DNA of 64,000 bases from Plantibacter sp. Leaf314. Its GTDB lineage: Bacteria > Actinomycetota > Actinomycetes > Actinomycetales > Microbacteriaceae. This document shows positions 27,150 to 35,698 of this stretch, piece after piece. The position numbers and the translations under genes were made by a program. The notes beneath the pieces were generated by a model. That model saw only the letters and a list, made by a program, of their open reading frames with translations. It searched no databases and was not told the DNA's origin. The stretch lies in NCBI RefSeq assembly GCF_001423185.1, contig NZ_LMOB01000003.1, positions 1 to 64,000 on the forward strand, written 5' to 3'. The first letter of the stretch is position 1; each line of letters begins with the position of its first letter.

Positions 27150-27926
27150 TCAGAACGTGACGGTCGGCAGCGTCATGATCTCGGCGCCGTCCTCGGTGAT
27201 CGCGATGGTGTGCTCGCTGTGGGCGGTGCGGCTGCCGGTGACGCTGCGGAGCGTCCAGCCGTCGGCGTCGGTGACGAGCTTGTCGGTGTCGACCATCACC
27301 CACGGCTCGATCGCGAGGAGCAGACCGGGGCGCAGCTTGTAGCCGCGGCCGGCGCGACCGTCGTTGGAGACGTGCGGGTCCTGGTGCATGGTCGTGCCGA
27401 TGCCGTGTCCGCCGAAGTCCATGTTGATCGGGTACCCGGCGCCGCTCAGCACGGTGCCGATCGCGAAGGATATGTCGCCGATCTTCGCACCCGGCTTGGC
27501 GGCGGCGATGCCGGCGGCGAGGGCGCGCTCGGTGGTCTCGATGAGCGCGAGGTCCTCCGGCTTCGCGGTGCCGACGACGAAGCTGATCGCGGAGTCTGCG
27601 GCGATGCCGTCGAGGAGGACGGCGAGGTCGAGGGTGAGGAGGTCACCGTCGGCGAGCGCGTAGTCGCGTGGGAGGCCGTGCAGGACGGCGTCGTTGACGG
27701 CGGTGCAGATGTAGTGGCCGAAGGGTCCGCGTCCGAAGGAGGGGGCGTAGTCGACGTAGCAGGAGACGGCGCCGGCCTCGAGGATCATCGCCTTGGCCCA
27801 GCGGTCGATCTCGAGGAGGTTCGTGCCGACCGTCACGCGGTGCTTCAGCGTGTGGAGGATGTTCGCGACGAGCTCGCCGGTGCGACGGGCCTTCGCGACC
27901 TCGGTGGGGGTGAAGATCTCGATCAT
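27150..27926 (-). CDS. map: type I methionine aminopeptidase
   Basis: This 258-aa cytosolic metalloenzyme removes the initiator methionine. The metal ligands are visible in order: TLDLAVLLDGIAADSA (first two Asp), GHGIGTTMHQDP (His), AIEPWVM (Glu) and AHSEHTIAI (final Glu). I use the ATG at 27926, with GGAAGGG upstream; an ATG at 27941 is the alternative. It is divergent from a small XRE regulator, an arrangement that suggests local control. A housekeeping copy near the ribosomal operon is likely elsewhere (inference). Confidence 0.92.
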   Translation of the reverse strand: MIEIFTPTEVAKARRTGELVANILHTLKHRVTVGTNLLEIDRWAKAMILEAGAVSCYVDYAPSFGRGPFGHYICTAVNDAVLHGLPRDYALADGDLLTLDLAVLLDGIAADSAISFVVGTAKPEDLALIETTERALAAGIAAAKPGAKIGDISFAIGTVLSGAGYPINMDFGGHGIGTTMHQDPHVSNDGRAGRGYKLRPGLLLAIEPWVMVDTDKLVTDADGWTLRSVTGSRTAHSEHTIAITEDGAEIMTLPTVTF

Positions 27927-28025
27927 GCGGGGCCCTTCCATCGGTGTGCTGCGTGTGCGGTGTGGCGGTGTTCGTGCCACTCTCGGCACCCGACCAATAA
28001 CTATACCGGTCAAACTATCCCGTAC

Positions 28026-28031
28026 TACACT
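28026..28031 (+). promoter_or_regulatory. -10 box of a leaderless promoter
   Basis: TACACT ends 6 nt before the ATG at 28038. Upstream the direct repeat AACTATACCG / AAACTATCCCG (28000-28022) may be an operator shared with the divergent aminopeptidase gene. Confidence 0.5.
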
Positions 28032-28037
28032 GGGCGC

Positions 28038-28319
28038 ATGGTCCGCCTCCCGCTCACCCCCACCGACGTCGAACGTGGTCAGCGCCTGGGTGCGCTCCTG
28101 CGTGAGGCCCGTGGCGAGCGGTCGATGCTTGACATCGCCCTCGACGCCGGGCTCTCGCCGGAGACGCTGCGGAAGATCGAGTCCGGTCGCGTCGCGACGC
28201 CGGCGTTCTCGACGATCGCCGCGATCGCCGAGGTGCTCGACCTCTCCCTCGACGAGGTCTGGGCGACGATCAGTCCAGCTCCTGCCCGCGAGCGCCTGCG
28301 CGAGCGTCTCGTCTCCTAG
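28038..28319 (+). CDS. small XRE-type helix-turn-helix regulator
   Basis: This 93-aa protein is essentially one helix-turn-helix domain. Its core, LDIALDAGLSPETLRKIESG, lies at residues 31-50, with a typical second half, PAFSTIAAIAEVLDLSLDEV. It is divergent from methionine aminopeptidase with 111 nt between the starts, and probably represses that gene and itself. A leaderless start is supported by TACACT 6 nt upstream. Confidence 0.85.
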   Translation: MVRLPLTPTDVERGQRLGALLREARGERSMLDIALDAGLSPETLRKIESGRVATPAFSTIAAIAEVLDLSLDEVWATISPAPARERLRERLVS

Positions 28320-28348
28320 CATCGCGCCCCGGTCCTCTGACGGATCCC

Positions 28349-28374
28349 CCGGTCCCTGAGCTTGTCGAAGGGCG
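28349..28374 (+). repeat. dispersed repeat, copy 2
   Basis: CCGGTCCCTGAGC followed by TTGTCGAAGGGCG, full consensus, between the XRE gene and the convergent lipoprotein gene. Confidence 0.8.
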
Positions 28375-28400
28375 CCCCGCGATCACTGCACGCCGCCCCG

Positions 28401-28859
28401 CTACTGCGTGTCGCTCGTCGTCGGTTCGACCGGCCGGGTGAAGACGTTCTCGCTGATCTTGGTCCACCCCTCGTCGGGGTCGAGCTGTGTGTCGACGGCG
28501 GCATCGGAGAGCACCGTGTACCGGTTGACGCTGTCGCTCAGGGTCACCTGGTCGCCGTCGCCGCAGGCGCGGAACGGCTCGGTCGCGGCGAACACGATGA
28601 TGCAGATGCGTGGCTGCCCCTGCTCGGTCGCCGACGCCAGGAAGATCTCCGTATCGCCCTGCACCGCGACGAGCCGCGTCGAATCGGCATCGATCGCGAG
28701 TGGATCGTCGCTTCCGCCGCCGGGCGTGCTCACCGGGAGTCGATCCTGGTCGGTCTGGTCACGTTCCAGGTCCGCATAGCTCTGACCCGAGGCGGCGCAC
28801 GCGCTGAGCCCGACAGCCAAGGTCAGCGCGGCGATTCCAGCGGCAATGCGTCGATGCAT
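28401..28859 (-). CDS. hypothetical lipoprotein
   Basis: This 152-aa secreted protein has a lipoprotein signal peptide (MHRRIAAGIAALTLAVGLSA) followed by the modified cysteine at residue 21. The mature part is acidic and contains two later cysteines in RICIIVFAA and FRACGDGD that may form a disulfide. No family is recognised. The start at 28859 has a normal signal-peptide layout. Confidence 0.7.
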   Translation of the reverse strand: MHRRIAAGIAALTLAVGLSACAASGQSYADLERDQTDQDRLPVSTPGGGSDDPLAIDADSTRLVAVQGDTEIFLASATEQGQPRICIIVFAATEPFRACGDGDQVTLSDSVNRYTVLSDAAVDTQLDPDEGWTKISENVFTRPVEPTTSDTQ

Positions 28860-28890
28860 GTGACGTCCCCCGAGGTCGATTCCCGACAGC

Positions 28891-29523
28891 CTACGACTTC
28901 TGCTCCCTGCGGCCCGCTGCGACGCCCGCGTCTCGGCTGGCGAGCATGATCGCGATGATCCCGAGGAAGACCGGGGCGACCACCCCGCCGAGTCCGTCGA
29001 GGATCGAGAGGAACGGTGCGAACCGCGACGCGTCGGACCCTGCCGCGACGACGACGACCAGCTGCACGACCCGCACCGCAGCCGCGGCGACGAGTACCCA
29101 GAGGGGCGCGAGGTGCCACGGGCGGGGCACGATCCCGGCGCGGGCGATTTGCGTGGTGGCGATCGCGGCCAGCACGAAGCTGACGATCAGGTCGACGTGT
29201 CCGTACCCGATCATGGAGCCGTGGCCGGGCTGGGCGGCCAGGGCGACGAGCGCGGGTGTGCCGATCGCGGTCCACACGGCGAGGCCGATCAGCGCCGCGG
29301 TGCCGAGCGGTCGCCTCGCGGTCACGCTCGTGGAACGGTCTGAGCCGATCGCGAACATGATCATCGACACGACGATCAGCAGGGTCGAGAGCAGGCTTCC
29401 GGTCGGCCCGAGGTACGACCCCACCTGCAGGAGCGGGCCGAGGAGAACCGACCCGATCATCAGTGCTCCGGCGACGATCCACACCTGCTTGGATCCTGGC
29501 GTCATCTCGTTCGTCTCCCCCAT
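28891..29523 (-). CDS. hypothetical membrane protein
   Basis: This protein is about 210 aa with six hydrophobic segments and little else. It is not recognised. Two starts compete. ATG 29523 follows TAGACT by 8 nt (nearly leaderless). ATG 29505 (MTPGSKQVW) has GGGGGAG 9 nt upstream. The charged tail ends RREQKS. It lies 31 nt upstream of the lipoprotein gene in the same direction, so the two may share a transcript. Confidence 0.6.
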   Translation of the reverse strand: MGETNEMTPGSKQVWIVAGALMIGSVLLGPLLQVGSYLGPTGSLLSTLLIVVSMIMFAIGSDRSTSVTARRPLGTAALIGLAVWTAIGTPALVALAAQPGHGSMIGYGHVDLIVSFVLAAIATTQIARAGIVPRPWHLAPLWVLVAAAAVRVVQLVVVVAAGSDASRFAPFLSILDGLGGVVAPVFLGIIAIMLASRDAGVAAGRREQKS

Positions 29524-29565
29524 GGGCGCCCAGTCTACGGACGGGCTCGCTGCGCACGCGGAGCT

Positions 29566-29591
29566 CCGGTCCCTGCGCTGGTCGACGGGCG
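29566..29591 (+). repeat. dispersed repeat, copy 3 (variant)
   Basis: CCGGTCCCTGCGC followed by TGGTCGACGGGCG, two or three differences from the consensus, in the divergent gap upstream of the iminopeptidase. Confidence 0.65.
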
Positions 29592-29617
29592 TCCCGGTCT
29601 TCGTCACCCGGGCTGTG

Positions 29618-29623
29618 TAGCGT
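29618..29623 (+). promoter_or_regulatory. -10 box of a leaderless promoter
   Basis: TAGCGT ends 7 nt before the ATG at 29631. Confidence 0.4.
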
Positions 29624-29630
29624 GGCTCGG

Positions 29631-30587
29631 ATGACTGATGAGCATGCCGGCCCGTACGCCACCGGATTCGTCGAGGTCGAGGGTGGTGCGTCGATCTTCT
29701 GGGAGGAGTCGGGCGTCCCGGACGGCGTTCCGGCGCTGTGGCTGCACGGAGGCCCTGGCGGTTCGCTCGGCTCCGGGTGGTATCGCTCGCACTTCGACCT
29801 GTCGCGGTACCGGCTGATCGGGATCGACCAGCGGGGGAGCGGCAAGAGCGTCCCGAACATCCTCGATGCGCGTGATCGGCTCGACGAGCACACGACCCAG
29901 CGGTTGATCGCCGACATCGAGCAGGTTCGCGTGGCGATGGGTGTGGAGCGCTGGGTGGTCGCCGGGGTCTCCTGGGGCACGACCCTCGCGCTGGCGTATG
30001 CGCAGGAGCATCCCGACCACGTGATCGCGCTGGGGCTCGTCGCGGTGACGACGACGAGCCGCGAGGAGGTCGACTGGATCACCGAGGGTGTCGGCCGCGT
30101 GTTCCCGGAGGAGTGGGCGCGGTTCGAGCGCGACAGTCGCCGCCGGGATGGCGAGCGCGTCGTCGAGGCCTACGCGCGGCGGCTGCGCGAGGGTGATGCG
30201 GCCGAGCGAACCGCTGCCGCTGCCGCCTGGGACCGGTGGGAGAGCGCGCACGTGTCGCTCGACAGCCCGGAACGTGTCGGCCAGCTCTTCGCCGATGCCC
30301 GCACGCGGGAGGCGTTCGCGACGCTCGTCACCCACTTCTGGAGTCGCGACGGCTTTCTCACCGGCGAGCAGGCGGTGCTCGCCCGGATGGGCCGGATCGC
30401 GGACATCCCGGGCGCGCTGGTCCACGGTCGCCGTGACATCAGCGGACCGGCCGTGACGGCCTGGCGCCTCCACCAACTGTGGTCGGCGAGCGAGCTGACG
30501 ATCGTCGAGGCCGAGGGCCACGGCGGAGCGGAGGAGAGCGCGGTGCTGCGTGCGGCGCTTGACCGCTTCAAGACCCTCGCTCCCTGA
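29631..30587 (+). CDS. pip: prolyl iminopeptidase (alpha/beta hydrolase, S33)
   Basis: This 318-aa cytosolic enzyme releases N-terminal proline from peptides. The family signature LHGGPGGSLG (residues 39-48), the segment IDQRGSGKS and the nucleophile elbow GVSWGTTLA (Ser near residue 110) are all present. Late acid and histidine candidates lie in VHGRRDI and EGHGG. The last codons and the TGA stop (CTCGCTCCCTGAGC) are a partial copy of the dispersed repeat, so the C-terminus LAP is repeat-encoded. Confidence 0.88.
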   Translation: MTDEHAGPYATGFVEVEGGASIFWEESGVPDGVPALWLHGGPGGSLGSGWYRSHFDLSRYRLIGIDQRGSGKSVPNILDARDRLDEHTTQRLIADIEQVRVAMGVERWVVAGVSWGTTLALAYAQEHPDHVIALGLVAVTTTSREEVDWITEGVGRVFPEEWARFERDSRRRDGERVVEAYARRLREGDAAERTAAAAAWDRWESAHVSLDSPERVGQLFADARTREAFATLVTHFWSRDGFLTGEQAVLARMGRIADIPGALVHGRRDISGPAVTAWRLHQLWSASELTIVEAEGHGGAEESAVLRAALDRFKTLAP

Positions 30588-30601
30588 GCATCCCGGCTCG
30601 C

Positions 30602-30626
30602 CGCTCCCTGAGCGTGTCGAAGGGCC
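30602..30626 (+). repeat. dispersed repeat, copy 4
   Basis: CGCTCCCTGAGC followed by GTGTCGAAGGGCC. A truncated copy, CGCTCCCTGAGCATCCCGG, overlaps the stop codon of the preceding gene at 30578-30596. Confidence 0.75.
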
Positions 30627-30666
30627 CCGCTCTCTCAGCCGCGCCCGCTCCGGAAACCCAACCACC

Positions 30667-30692
30667 CCGGTCCCTGAGCCTGTCGAAGGGCT
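30667..30692 (+). repeat. dispersed repeat, copy 5
   Basis: CCGGTCCCTGAGC followed by CTGTCGAAGGGCT, full consensus. It is 65 bp after the previous copy, so the gap is largely made of repeat DNA. Confidence 0.8.
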
Positions 30693-30746
30693 CCCCGGCC
30701 CACCCACCTCCCCTTCCATGACACCGGCCCATGCAACACTCGTCGC

Positions 30747-31226
30747 ATGGAACCCGAGGTCGAGATCCGCGTCGCGACGCCGGCCGATGCCGCCGGGCTG
30801 GCCGAGCTCAAGCTGGCGATGTCACCTCCAGCGGCCCCGCTCGCGGACTGGGAACGGGCCCTGTTCTCCCACGACCTGACCTCGTGGATCGCCGTCGACC
30901 CCGACTCCCGGGTGTGCCTGGTGGCCGTGGTCGACGATCAGGTCGTCGGGATGGCGTGGCTGGTCGTGTTCTCTCGCGCCCCGAACATCGGCGCGCTCCG
31001 CCGCCTCACGGGCGACGTGCAGAGCGTCTTCGTCCGCCCCGAGTTCCGCGGCCGTGGCATCGCCGGCCGGCTCGTCGACGGCCTGCTCGATGCAGCACGT
31101 GCTCGCGACATCGGACGGGTCTCCGTCAGCTCGAACGAGAACGGCGCCTCGGTCTACCGCCGTGCCGGCTTCGAGGAGGCGCCGCTCCTCCTCGAGTGGC
31201 GGGCCGAGTCGGACGGTTCCCACTAG
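30747..31226 (+). CDS. GNAT-family N-acetyltransferase
   Basis: This 159-aa protein is a single GNAT domain. The acetyl-CoA-binding turn is FRGRGIAGRLVDGLLDAAR (near residues 98-116), and the C-terminal strand ENGASVYRRAGFEEAPL is typical. The substrate is not deducible. AACACT ends 6 nt before the ATG, so the gene may be leaderless. It stands alone and ends before a strong bidirectional terminator. Confidence 0.85.
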   Translation: MEPEVEIRVATPADAAGLAELKLAMSPPAAPLADWERALFSHDLTSWIAVDPDSRVCLVAVVDDQVVGMAWLVVFSRAPNIGALRRLTGDVQSVFVRPEFRGRGIAGRLVDGLLDAARARDIGRVSVSSNENGASVYRRAGFEEAPLLLEWRAESDGSH

Positions 31227-31293
31227 CGTCACGATCTCCGCTGGCGGCGGTCGACGCGCTCGTCGGACGCGGCCCGACCCGTCCCACAAACGA

Positions 31294-31349
31294 CGAATCG
31301 CCCTGATCCGCGATCCGAGCAACAGCTCGGGGCGGGTCAGGGCGATTCG
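31294..31349. terminator. bidirectional terminator hairpin
   Basis: CGAATCGCCCTGATCCGC pairs with GCGGGTCAGGGCGATTCG, 18 bp with one wobble, around a 20-nt loop. It lies between convergent genes (GNAT and the NADP-binding reductase). Confidence 0.8.
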
Positions 31350-31363
31350 CGATGCGGGGTGTC

Positions 31364-32011
31364 TTACATGTCGCGGTAGCGCTTGGCCTCGGCGACGAGT
31401 TCGCGCAGCTTGTCGGCGTCGACGTCCGGGCCGTAGCCGGGGGTGTCGCGCTGGATGCGCCATCCTTCGGCGAGGGCGCCGATGTCGAGGGGCTCGAAAC
31501 CGAAGGAGTCGATGAGTGCGGCGACGGTGGCCTTCGCGTCGGCGTCGTCACCGGCGATGACGAGGGCGCGACGGTTGGGGGTGCCGGACGGCTTGCCCTT
31601 CGTGGTGAGGTCGGCGGCGTAGATGTGGTTGAACGCCTTCACGACCTTCGACTCGGGGAGGTGCGCCTGCAGCATCTCGGCCGTGGTGGTCGTCTCCTCG
31701 TCGAGCTCGGCGATGTGGCCGTCGCGCTCGGGGTAGTAGTTGTTGGTGTCGATGACGACCTTGCCGACGAGCGGTGCGACGGGCACGGTGTCGATCGCGT
31801 GCAGCGGGATGGTGACGATGACGATGTCGCCACGCTCGGCCGCGTCGAGGGCGGTGCCTGCGGTGGCGTGTTCGCCGAGCTCCGAGACGAGGTCCGCGAG
31901 CGTCTCCGGTCCGCGCGAGTTGGACACGATGACGTCGTGACCCTGCGCCACCGTGAGGCGTGCGAGCTGAGAGCCGATGTTTCCTGAACCGATGATTCCG
32001 ATGGTTGTCAT
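31364..32011 (-). CDS. NADPH-dependent F420-reductase-like protein
   Basis: This 215-aa protein begins TTIGIIGSGNIGSQLARL (residues 2-19), a Rossmann fold of the NADP oxidoreductase coenzyme-F420-dependent family. VVKAFNHIYA near residue 124 is the conserved substrate-loop segment of that family. Many such proteins in actinobacteria act on unknown small molecules rather than F420. I start at 32011, since upstream codons lack coding character. Confidence 0.85.
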   Translation of the reverse strand: MTTIGIIGSGNIGSQLARLTVAQGHDVIVSNSRGPETLADLVSELGEHATAGTALDAAERGDIVIVTIPLHAIDTVPVAPLVGKVVIDTNNYYPERDGHIAELDEETTTTAEMLQAHLPESKVVKAFNHIYAADLTTKGKPSGTPNRRALVIAGDDADAKATVAALIDSFGFEPLDIGALAEGWRIQRDTPGYGPDVDADKLRELVAEAKRYRDM

Positions 32012-32107
32012 GTTGAGGGGAACGGTTCCGGCGGGGTGGGGCATTCCTGCGCTCAGCGATTCTCAGCGGACGTTCATCCGCGGCGGTCCGGTCGTGTGGT
32101 CCGGTCG

Positions 32108-32695
32108 TCAGTCGGCGGCAGCGACGCCCAGGAGCGCGCCGATCGCCGCATCGAGTCTGGTCCGGACCTCGCTCTCGGGTTCCGGGTCGTAGCCGAGTTG
32201 GGAGGCGACGCCGCCGGCGAGCGCCCAGACTGCCCAGGCGGCGGTGTCGGGATCGACCCAGGCCGGGATCTCGCCCTCCGCGCTTCCGCGGGCGATGAGC
32301 GACGCGATGAGGCCACGGAGTCGCGCGTCGCTCTCGGCGATGGCGGCGGCGATGTCCGCATCGACCAGTGCGACCTCCGCGAACACCTCACCCTGGCGGT
32401 GCGCGGCCCGGCGCGGTTCATCGAGGGGGAGGACGCCGATGAACAGGTCGACGAGCCACCGTCGCAGGTTCGGGCGGCCGGGCTCGCCGGACGGCAGGGG
32501 CGCCGACGTGTCGCGGAGTCGGGTGAACGCCGCCGCGACCATCCGCTGCTTGCTCGGGAACGCCTTCTGGACGGAGCCGAGCGAACAGCGGTCCTCGCTC
32601 GCGACCGCGCGGAACGACAGCGCACCGAGGCCTGACCGCGCGACGATCCGCAGCGCCGCATCGGCGAGTTCGGTCTGGCGGTCGGTCAGGTCCAC
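32108..32695 (-). CDS. TetR-family transcriptional regulator
   Basis: This 195-aa protein has the helix-turn-helix LADAALRIVARSGLGALSFR followed by CSLGSVQKAFPSKQRMV (residues 9-46), typical of TetR although the second helix is slightly degenerate. A TetR C-terminal ligand domain follows. The best start is GTG 32695. Longer forms would overlap the protease gene, which ends at 32700. It reads into the F420-reductase-like gene (96-nt gap), a probable target. Confidence 0.82.
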   Translation of the reverse strand: MDLTDRQTELADAALRIVARSGLGALSFRAVASEDRCSLGSVQKAFPSKQRMVAAAFTRLRDTSAPLPSGEPGRPNLRRWLVDLFIGVLPLDEPRRAAHRQGEVFAEVALVDADIAAAIAESDARLRGLIASLIARGSAEGEIPAWVDPDTAAWAVWALAGGVASQLGYDPEPESEVRTRLDAAIGALLGVAAAD

Positions 32696-32699
32696 GTTC

Positions 32700-33533
32700 T
32701 CAGGGTAGGGCTGGGGAGCCGGTCGCTGCTGTTCCGCCCGGCCGCGACGGTGTCCGCCGACCGAGGAACACCGCATAGCCGAGCATGACGAGGCAGGCGG
32801 CGCCGAGTCCGATGAGCGATCGGGTGTCGGTCGCGTCGCCGCCGATGAAGGTGACGAAGTTCCAGGCGGCGTGCCAGGCGATCGCGGGCCACAGGCTGCC
32901 GGTGAGGACGAGGAGTTGCGCGGCGACGAGACCGAAGAGCGCCGCGAACGCCACCTGCAGGATGGAGGAGCCGAGGTCGGCGCCGCCCGCGAGGTTCGCC
33001 AGGTGCAGGACGCCGAAGAGGACGGAACTCCCGACGATCGCCGTACGAGAGCTGCGTGCGCGGAGGATCGCGAACACGATGCCGCGGAACCAGGTCTCCT
33101 CGTTCAGCGCGACAGCGACCACGAGCGCGGCGTATGCCGCGATGGCCGGTGCGTCGACCCGGACACCCTGGGTGCCGAGGATGATCAGGACCGTCGCGGC
33201 GGCCGGGACGAACCACAGCGCGGCTCGCGCTCGCCGCGGACGCCGGAAGCCGTAGTCACTGACCCTCGGTCGCGAGAATCGCATGACGATGAGCCCGAGG
33301 ATGGCTGAGGCGGCTGCGCCCGCGGCGAGGATGAACGCTCCGCCGATCTCTGTTGCCTCGGACAGTTGTGCCGCGGCAGATGCGCCCGCCGTGAACACGA
33401 CGGGGACGAGCGCGAGGGCGATGGCGGCGAACCACGGAGCGCGCAGGTGCCAGCTCGCGGTGGGGTGGTCGCCGGGCTGTTGCTCCTCGGTTGAGGCGGT
33501 CGGTGCGGAGGGTGAGGCGGAGCGAGGGGGCAT
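32700..33533 (-). CDS. CPBP-family intramembrane metalloprotease
   Basis: This 277-aa protein has about eight membrane segments. The Abi/CAAX protease motifs are clear: NEETWFRG (EExxxR, near residue 142), FGVLHLANL (FxxxH) and WHAAWNF (HxxxN-like). Members cleave membrane proteins or act in bacteriocin self-immunity. I choose the ATG at 33533 because TATTCT ends 6 nt before it. A GTG 15 nt upstream is also open. The 4-nt spacing to the TetR gene suggests an operon. Confidence 0.85.
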   Translation of the reverse strand: MPPRSASPSAPTASTEEQQPGDHPTASWHLRAPWFAAIALALVPVVFTAGASAAAQLSEATEIGGAFILAAGAAASAILGLIVMRFSRPRVSDYGFRRPRRARAALWFVPAAATVLIILGTQGVRVDAPAIAAYAALVVAVALNEETWFRGIVFAILRARSSRTAIVGSSVLFGVLHLANLAGGADLGSSILQVAFAALFGLVAAQLLVLTGSLWPAIAWHAAWNFVTFIGGDATDTRSLIGLGAACLVMLGYAVFLGRRTPSRPGGTAATGSPALP

Positions 33534-33540
33534 GGCCAAA

Positions 33541-33556
33541 GAATACACATGTATTC
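33541..33556. promoter_or_regulatory. palindrome at the protease promoter
   Basis: GAATACA-CA-TGTATTC is a perfect 7-bp inverted repeat overlapping the -10 region (33540-33545, minus strand) of the protease-TetR unit. It is a natural operator for the TetR protein encoded in that unit. Confidence 0.55.
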
Positions 33557-33689
33557 CGAGAGGTGGAGCTACCTGAAGCGATCGGCTGCGGCGCGGCCCG
33601 CCCGGACCGATGCATGGGCAGCGCTGCCCATCGCCGAGCGGATCGGCGCTCGGTACCGTGCGAGTGTCGGGTCAATCAGAGGAGCAGCC

Positions 33690-34448
33690 ATGCAGATCAC
33701 ACGTCGAAACCAGTCCATCGCTTCGGCCGGTGCGCGCGTGCGTGGTGTCGGGTCGGGTCGAGGCGTGAGCAGGTCATTCCGAGCTCGTCGGCTCGGCGTG
33801 GTTGCCACCGGTGCGCTCCTGGCGGTGGTGATGTCGGGTTGCGCGACCCTCCCGTTCGCCCAATCCGCGCCGGATGCCGCCGCCCCCTCTGCGGCCGTCG
33901 AGCCGTCCGAGGCCCCGACGGTCGACGTGGTGTCGAAGCTGCTGACCATCGACGACCTTCCCACCGGCGGGTGGGCTCTGCAGCCCACGGACTCGAGCGA
34001 GCCGGAGACCTCCACCGACAAGGCCGAGACGACCGTCTGCCAGGGCAACCTGGCCAGCGTCCTCGGAACCGAGGAACCGCCGACGGTCTCCTTCGAGCGC
34101 GCCAGGACGGTGTTCTCCGAGTCCCTGGTCCCGACGGACGATTCGGAGGCGTTGCTTGAAACGGCCGACGCCGCCGTCTCCGCGTGCTTCGGTGAGCAGA
34201 CGGAGCGGATGGTCAACGGCGAGACGATCTTGATCGAGTGGGAGCCGGTCGACGTGACCGGGGTCGACGGCGCGGTGAAGGGTTACACGCTGTCCGCGTC
34301 GACCGGCTACGTCGTGACGACGTCCATTCAGATGTACCTCGTCGCGGGCGAAGGAGCGCTCGTCTCCGTCGGCGTGCTGGCCGGCAGCGTGACCCCCGAC
34401 GAGCTCGCGCAGCTCACGCAGGCGGCCGTCGACAAGGTCGCTGAGTAG
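33690..34448 (+). CDS. hypothetical lipoprotein
   Basis: This 252-aa secreted protein starts at ATG 33690, behind GAGGAG. It has a long, arginine-rich N-region, then a hydrophobic segment ending in the lipobox MSGC near residue 49. The mature domain begins with an alanine/proline linker, then a globular region with cysteines in ETTVCQGN and VSACFGEQ. A sensor-type or substrate-binding role is possible, but no family is recognised. Confidence 0.7.
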   Translation: MQITRRNQSIASAGARVRGVGSGRGVSRSFRARRLGVVATGALLAVVMSGCATLPFAQSAPDAAAPSAAVEPSEAPTVDVVSKLLTIDDLPTGGWALQPTDSSEPETSTDKAETTVCQGNLASVLGTEEPPTVSFERARTVFSESLVPTDDSEALLETADAAVSACFGEQTERMVNGETILIEWEPVDVTGVDGAVKGYTLSASTGYVVTTSIQMYLVAGEGALVSVGVLAGSVTPDELAQLTQAAVDKVAE

Positions 34449-34475
34449 CCGAGCTCCCACCGGTCACTGAGCCCC

Positions 34476-34502
34476 CCGGTCACTGAGCTTGTCGAAGTGC
34501 GC
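34476..34502 (+). repeat. dispersed repeat, copy 6 (with partial copy)
   Basis: CCGGTCACTGAGC followed by TTGTCGAAGTGCGC. A truncated copy, CCGGTCACTGAGCC, lies directly before it at 34460. Confidence 0.7.
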
Positions 34503-34543
34503 TTTCCGACAGGCGTGAATACGCGGCGGCCCTGACGCCCGCC

Positions 34544-35653
34544 TCATTCCACCGGCGGCAGCAGCTCGAACGTCAGCGGCTCGGTCGCGATCCCATTCAC
34601 CTGCAGCGCGATGCCGTGGGCTCCCGGGTGGTAGCGGCGGGTGGTGATCGCTCGGAACGAGTGTTCGCGGGTGAGCAGGATGTGCTCACCGGGGGCCAGC
34701 TCGGTCGTCGTGAGCTTGAACGTCTTCGTCGTCTGTGAGCCGTTCGCCTTCTGGTGGTGGACGACGTAGTCGATCGCCAGGCGGGCGGTCTCGGCGCCGG
34801 TGTTGCGCACAGTCGCGACGAATCGGACCGTTCCGCCGAACGGGATGTGGGCGCTGTCGACCGCGAAGCCTTCGACCTCCGTGGTCGCCGCTCCGAAGCC
34901 GAGGGCCGCCAGCGCGCCCGGGTTCCCGCGCTTCACGAGGGTGCGCAGCGCGTGGCGGACGAGCGCCGGAGTGTTGACGTCGGGGTCGGAGAGCCAGCGG
35001 TCGGCGGTCGCGACGACGAGCTCGGGGTCGTCGCGGCTGAGGTCGTTGAGGTGGTTGGCGACCGAGCGGCGCACGTACTCGCTCGGGTCGCGGTAGAGGG
35101 CGTCGAGGATCGGAACGGTGACGCCCGGGTTCGCGACGATCTCACGCACGCGCACGGCCCACGGCAGGTAGGGGCGGGTGCCCTCGCTCGCGAGGCGGCG
35201 GACGTGCTCGTTGTCGGAGGTGGTCCAGTCGAGGACGATCGCGAGTGCGCGGTCGAGGTCGTGGCGGAGCAGGGTGCGGATGGCGAACTCGGCGCTGAGG
35301 CGGTCGGTGAGTTCGGCGAGGAGCCGCATGGCGTCGTCGAAGGCCTCGGGCGTCCCTTCTTCCACCCCACGGACCGCGACCGCGCTGGTCACCGGCCAGA
35401 TGAGCCAGCCGGTGAACGCGGGGTCCGAGGCCTGGGCGGTGCGGACGACACCGGCGAGCGTCGCGTAGTCGCCCGGGACGTCCTCGAGCACGGCGTCGCG
35501 CAGGAGGTCGGCGCGCTCCCGGAGGGCGAGGCCGTCGAGCCGCTCGGCTGCTTGGGCCGTCGCCTCGAACGGCTTCCCCGGCGCGGCCTCCTGGAGCGAG
35601 CGGGTGAGGGTGCGGGCGACGGCGGTGCCGAGGAGCTCGTCTGCGAAGGGCAT
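34544..35653 (-). CDS. AlkD/AlkC-like DNA alkylation repair HEAT-repeat protein
   Basis: This 369-aa protein contains degenerate HEAT-like helices. The pattern PSEYVRRSVANHLNDLSRDDPELVV (around residue 180; cited here as two blocks, EYVRRSVANHLNDLS and DDPELVV) is characteristic of the AlkC/AlkD family, which excises alkylated bases. A C-terminal beta-rich region (residues 270-365, FGGTVRFVATVRNTGAE) looks like an immunoglobulin-type extension, as in AlkC proteins. The two 60-bp repeat units lie just upstream of its start. Confidence 0.8.
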   Translation of the reverse strand: MPFADELLGTAVARTLTRSLQEAAPGKPFEATAQAAERLDGLALRERADLLRDAVLEDVPGDYATLAGVVRTAQASDPAFTGWLIWPVTSAVAVRGVEEGTPEAFDDAMRLLAELTDRLSAEFAIRTLLRHDLDRALAIVLDWTTSDNEHVRRLASEGTRPYLPWAVRVREIVANPGVTVPILDALYRDPSEYVRRSVANHLNDLSRDDPELVVATADRWLSDPDVNTPALVRHALRTLVKRGNPGALAALGFGAATTEVEGFAVDSAHIPFGGTVRFVATVRNTGAETARLAIDYVVHHQKANGSQTTKTFKLTTTELAPGEHILLTREHSFRAITTRRYHPGAHGIALQVNGIATEPLTFELLPPVE

Positions 35654-35698
35654 ACGGCGATCTTGGCCTGTGCCGCTGACAGCTGTGCTGGGCCTGGG

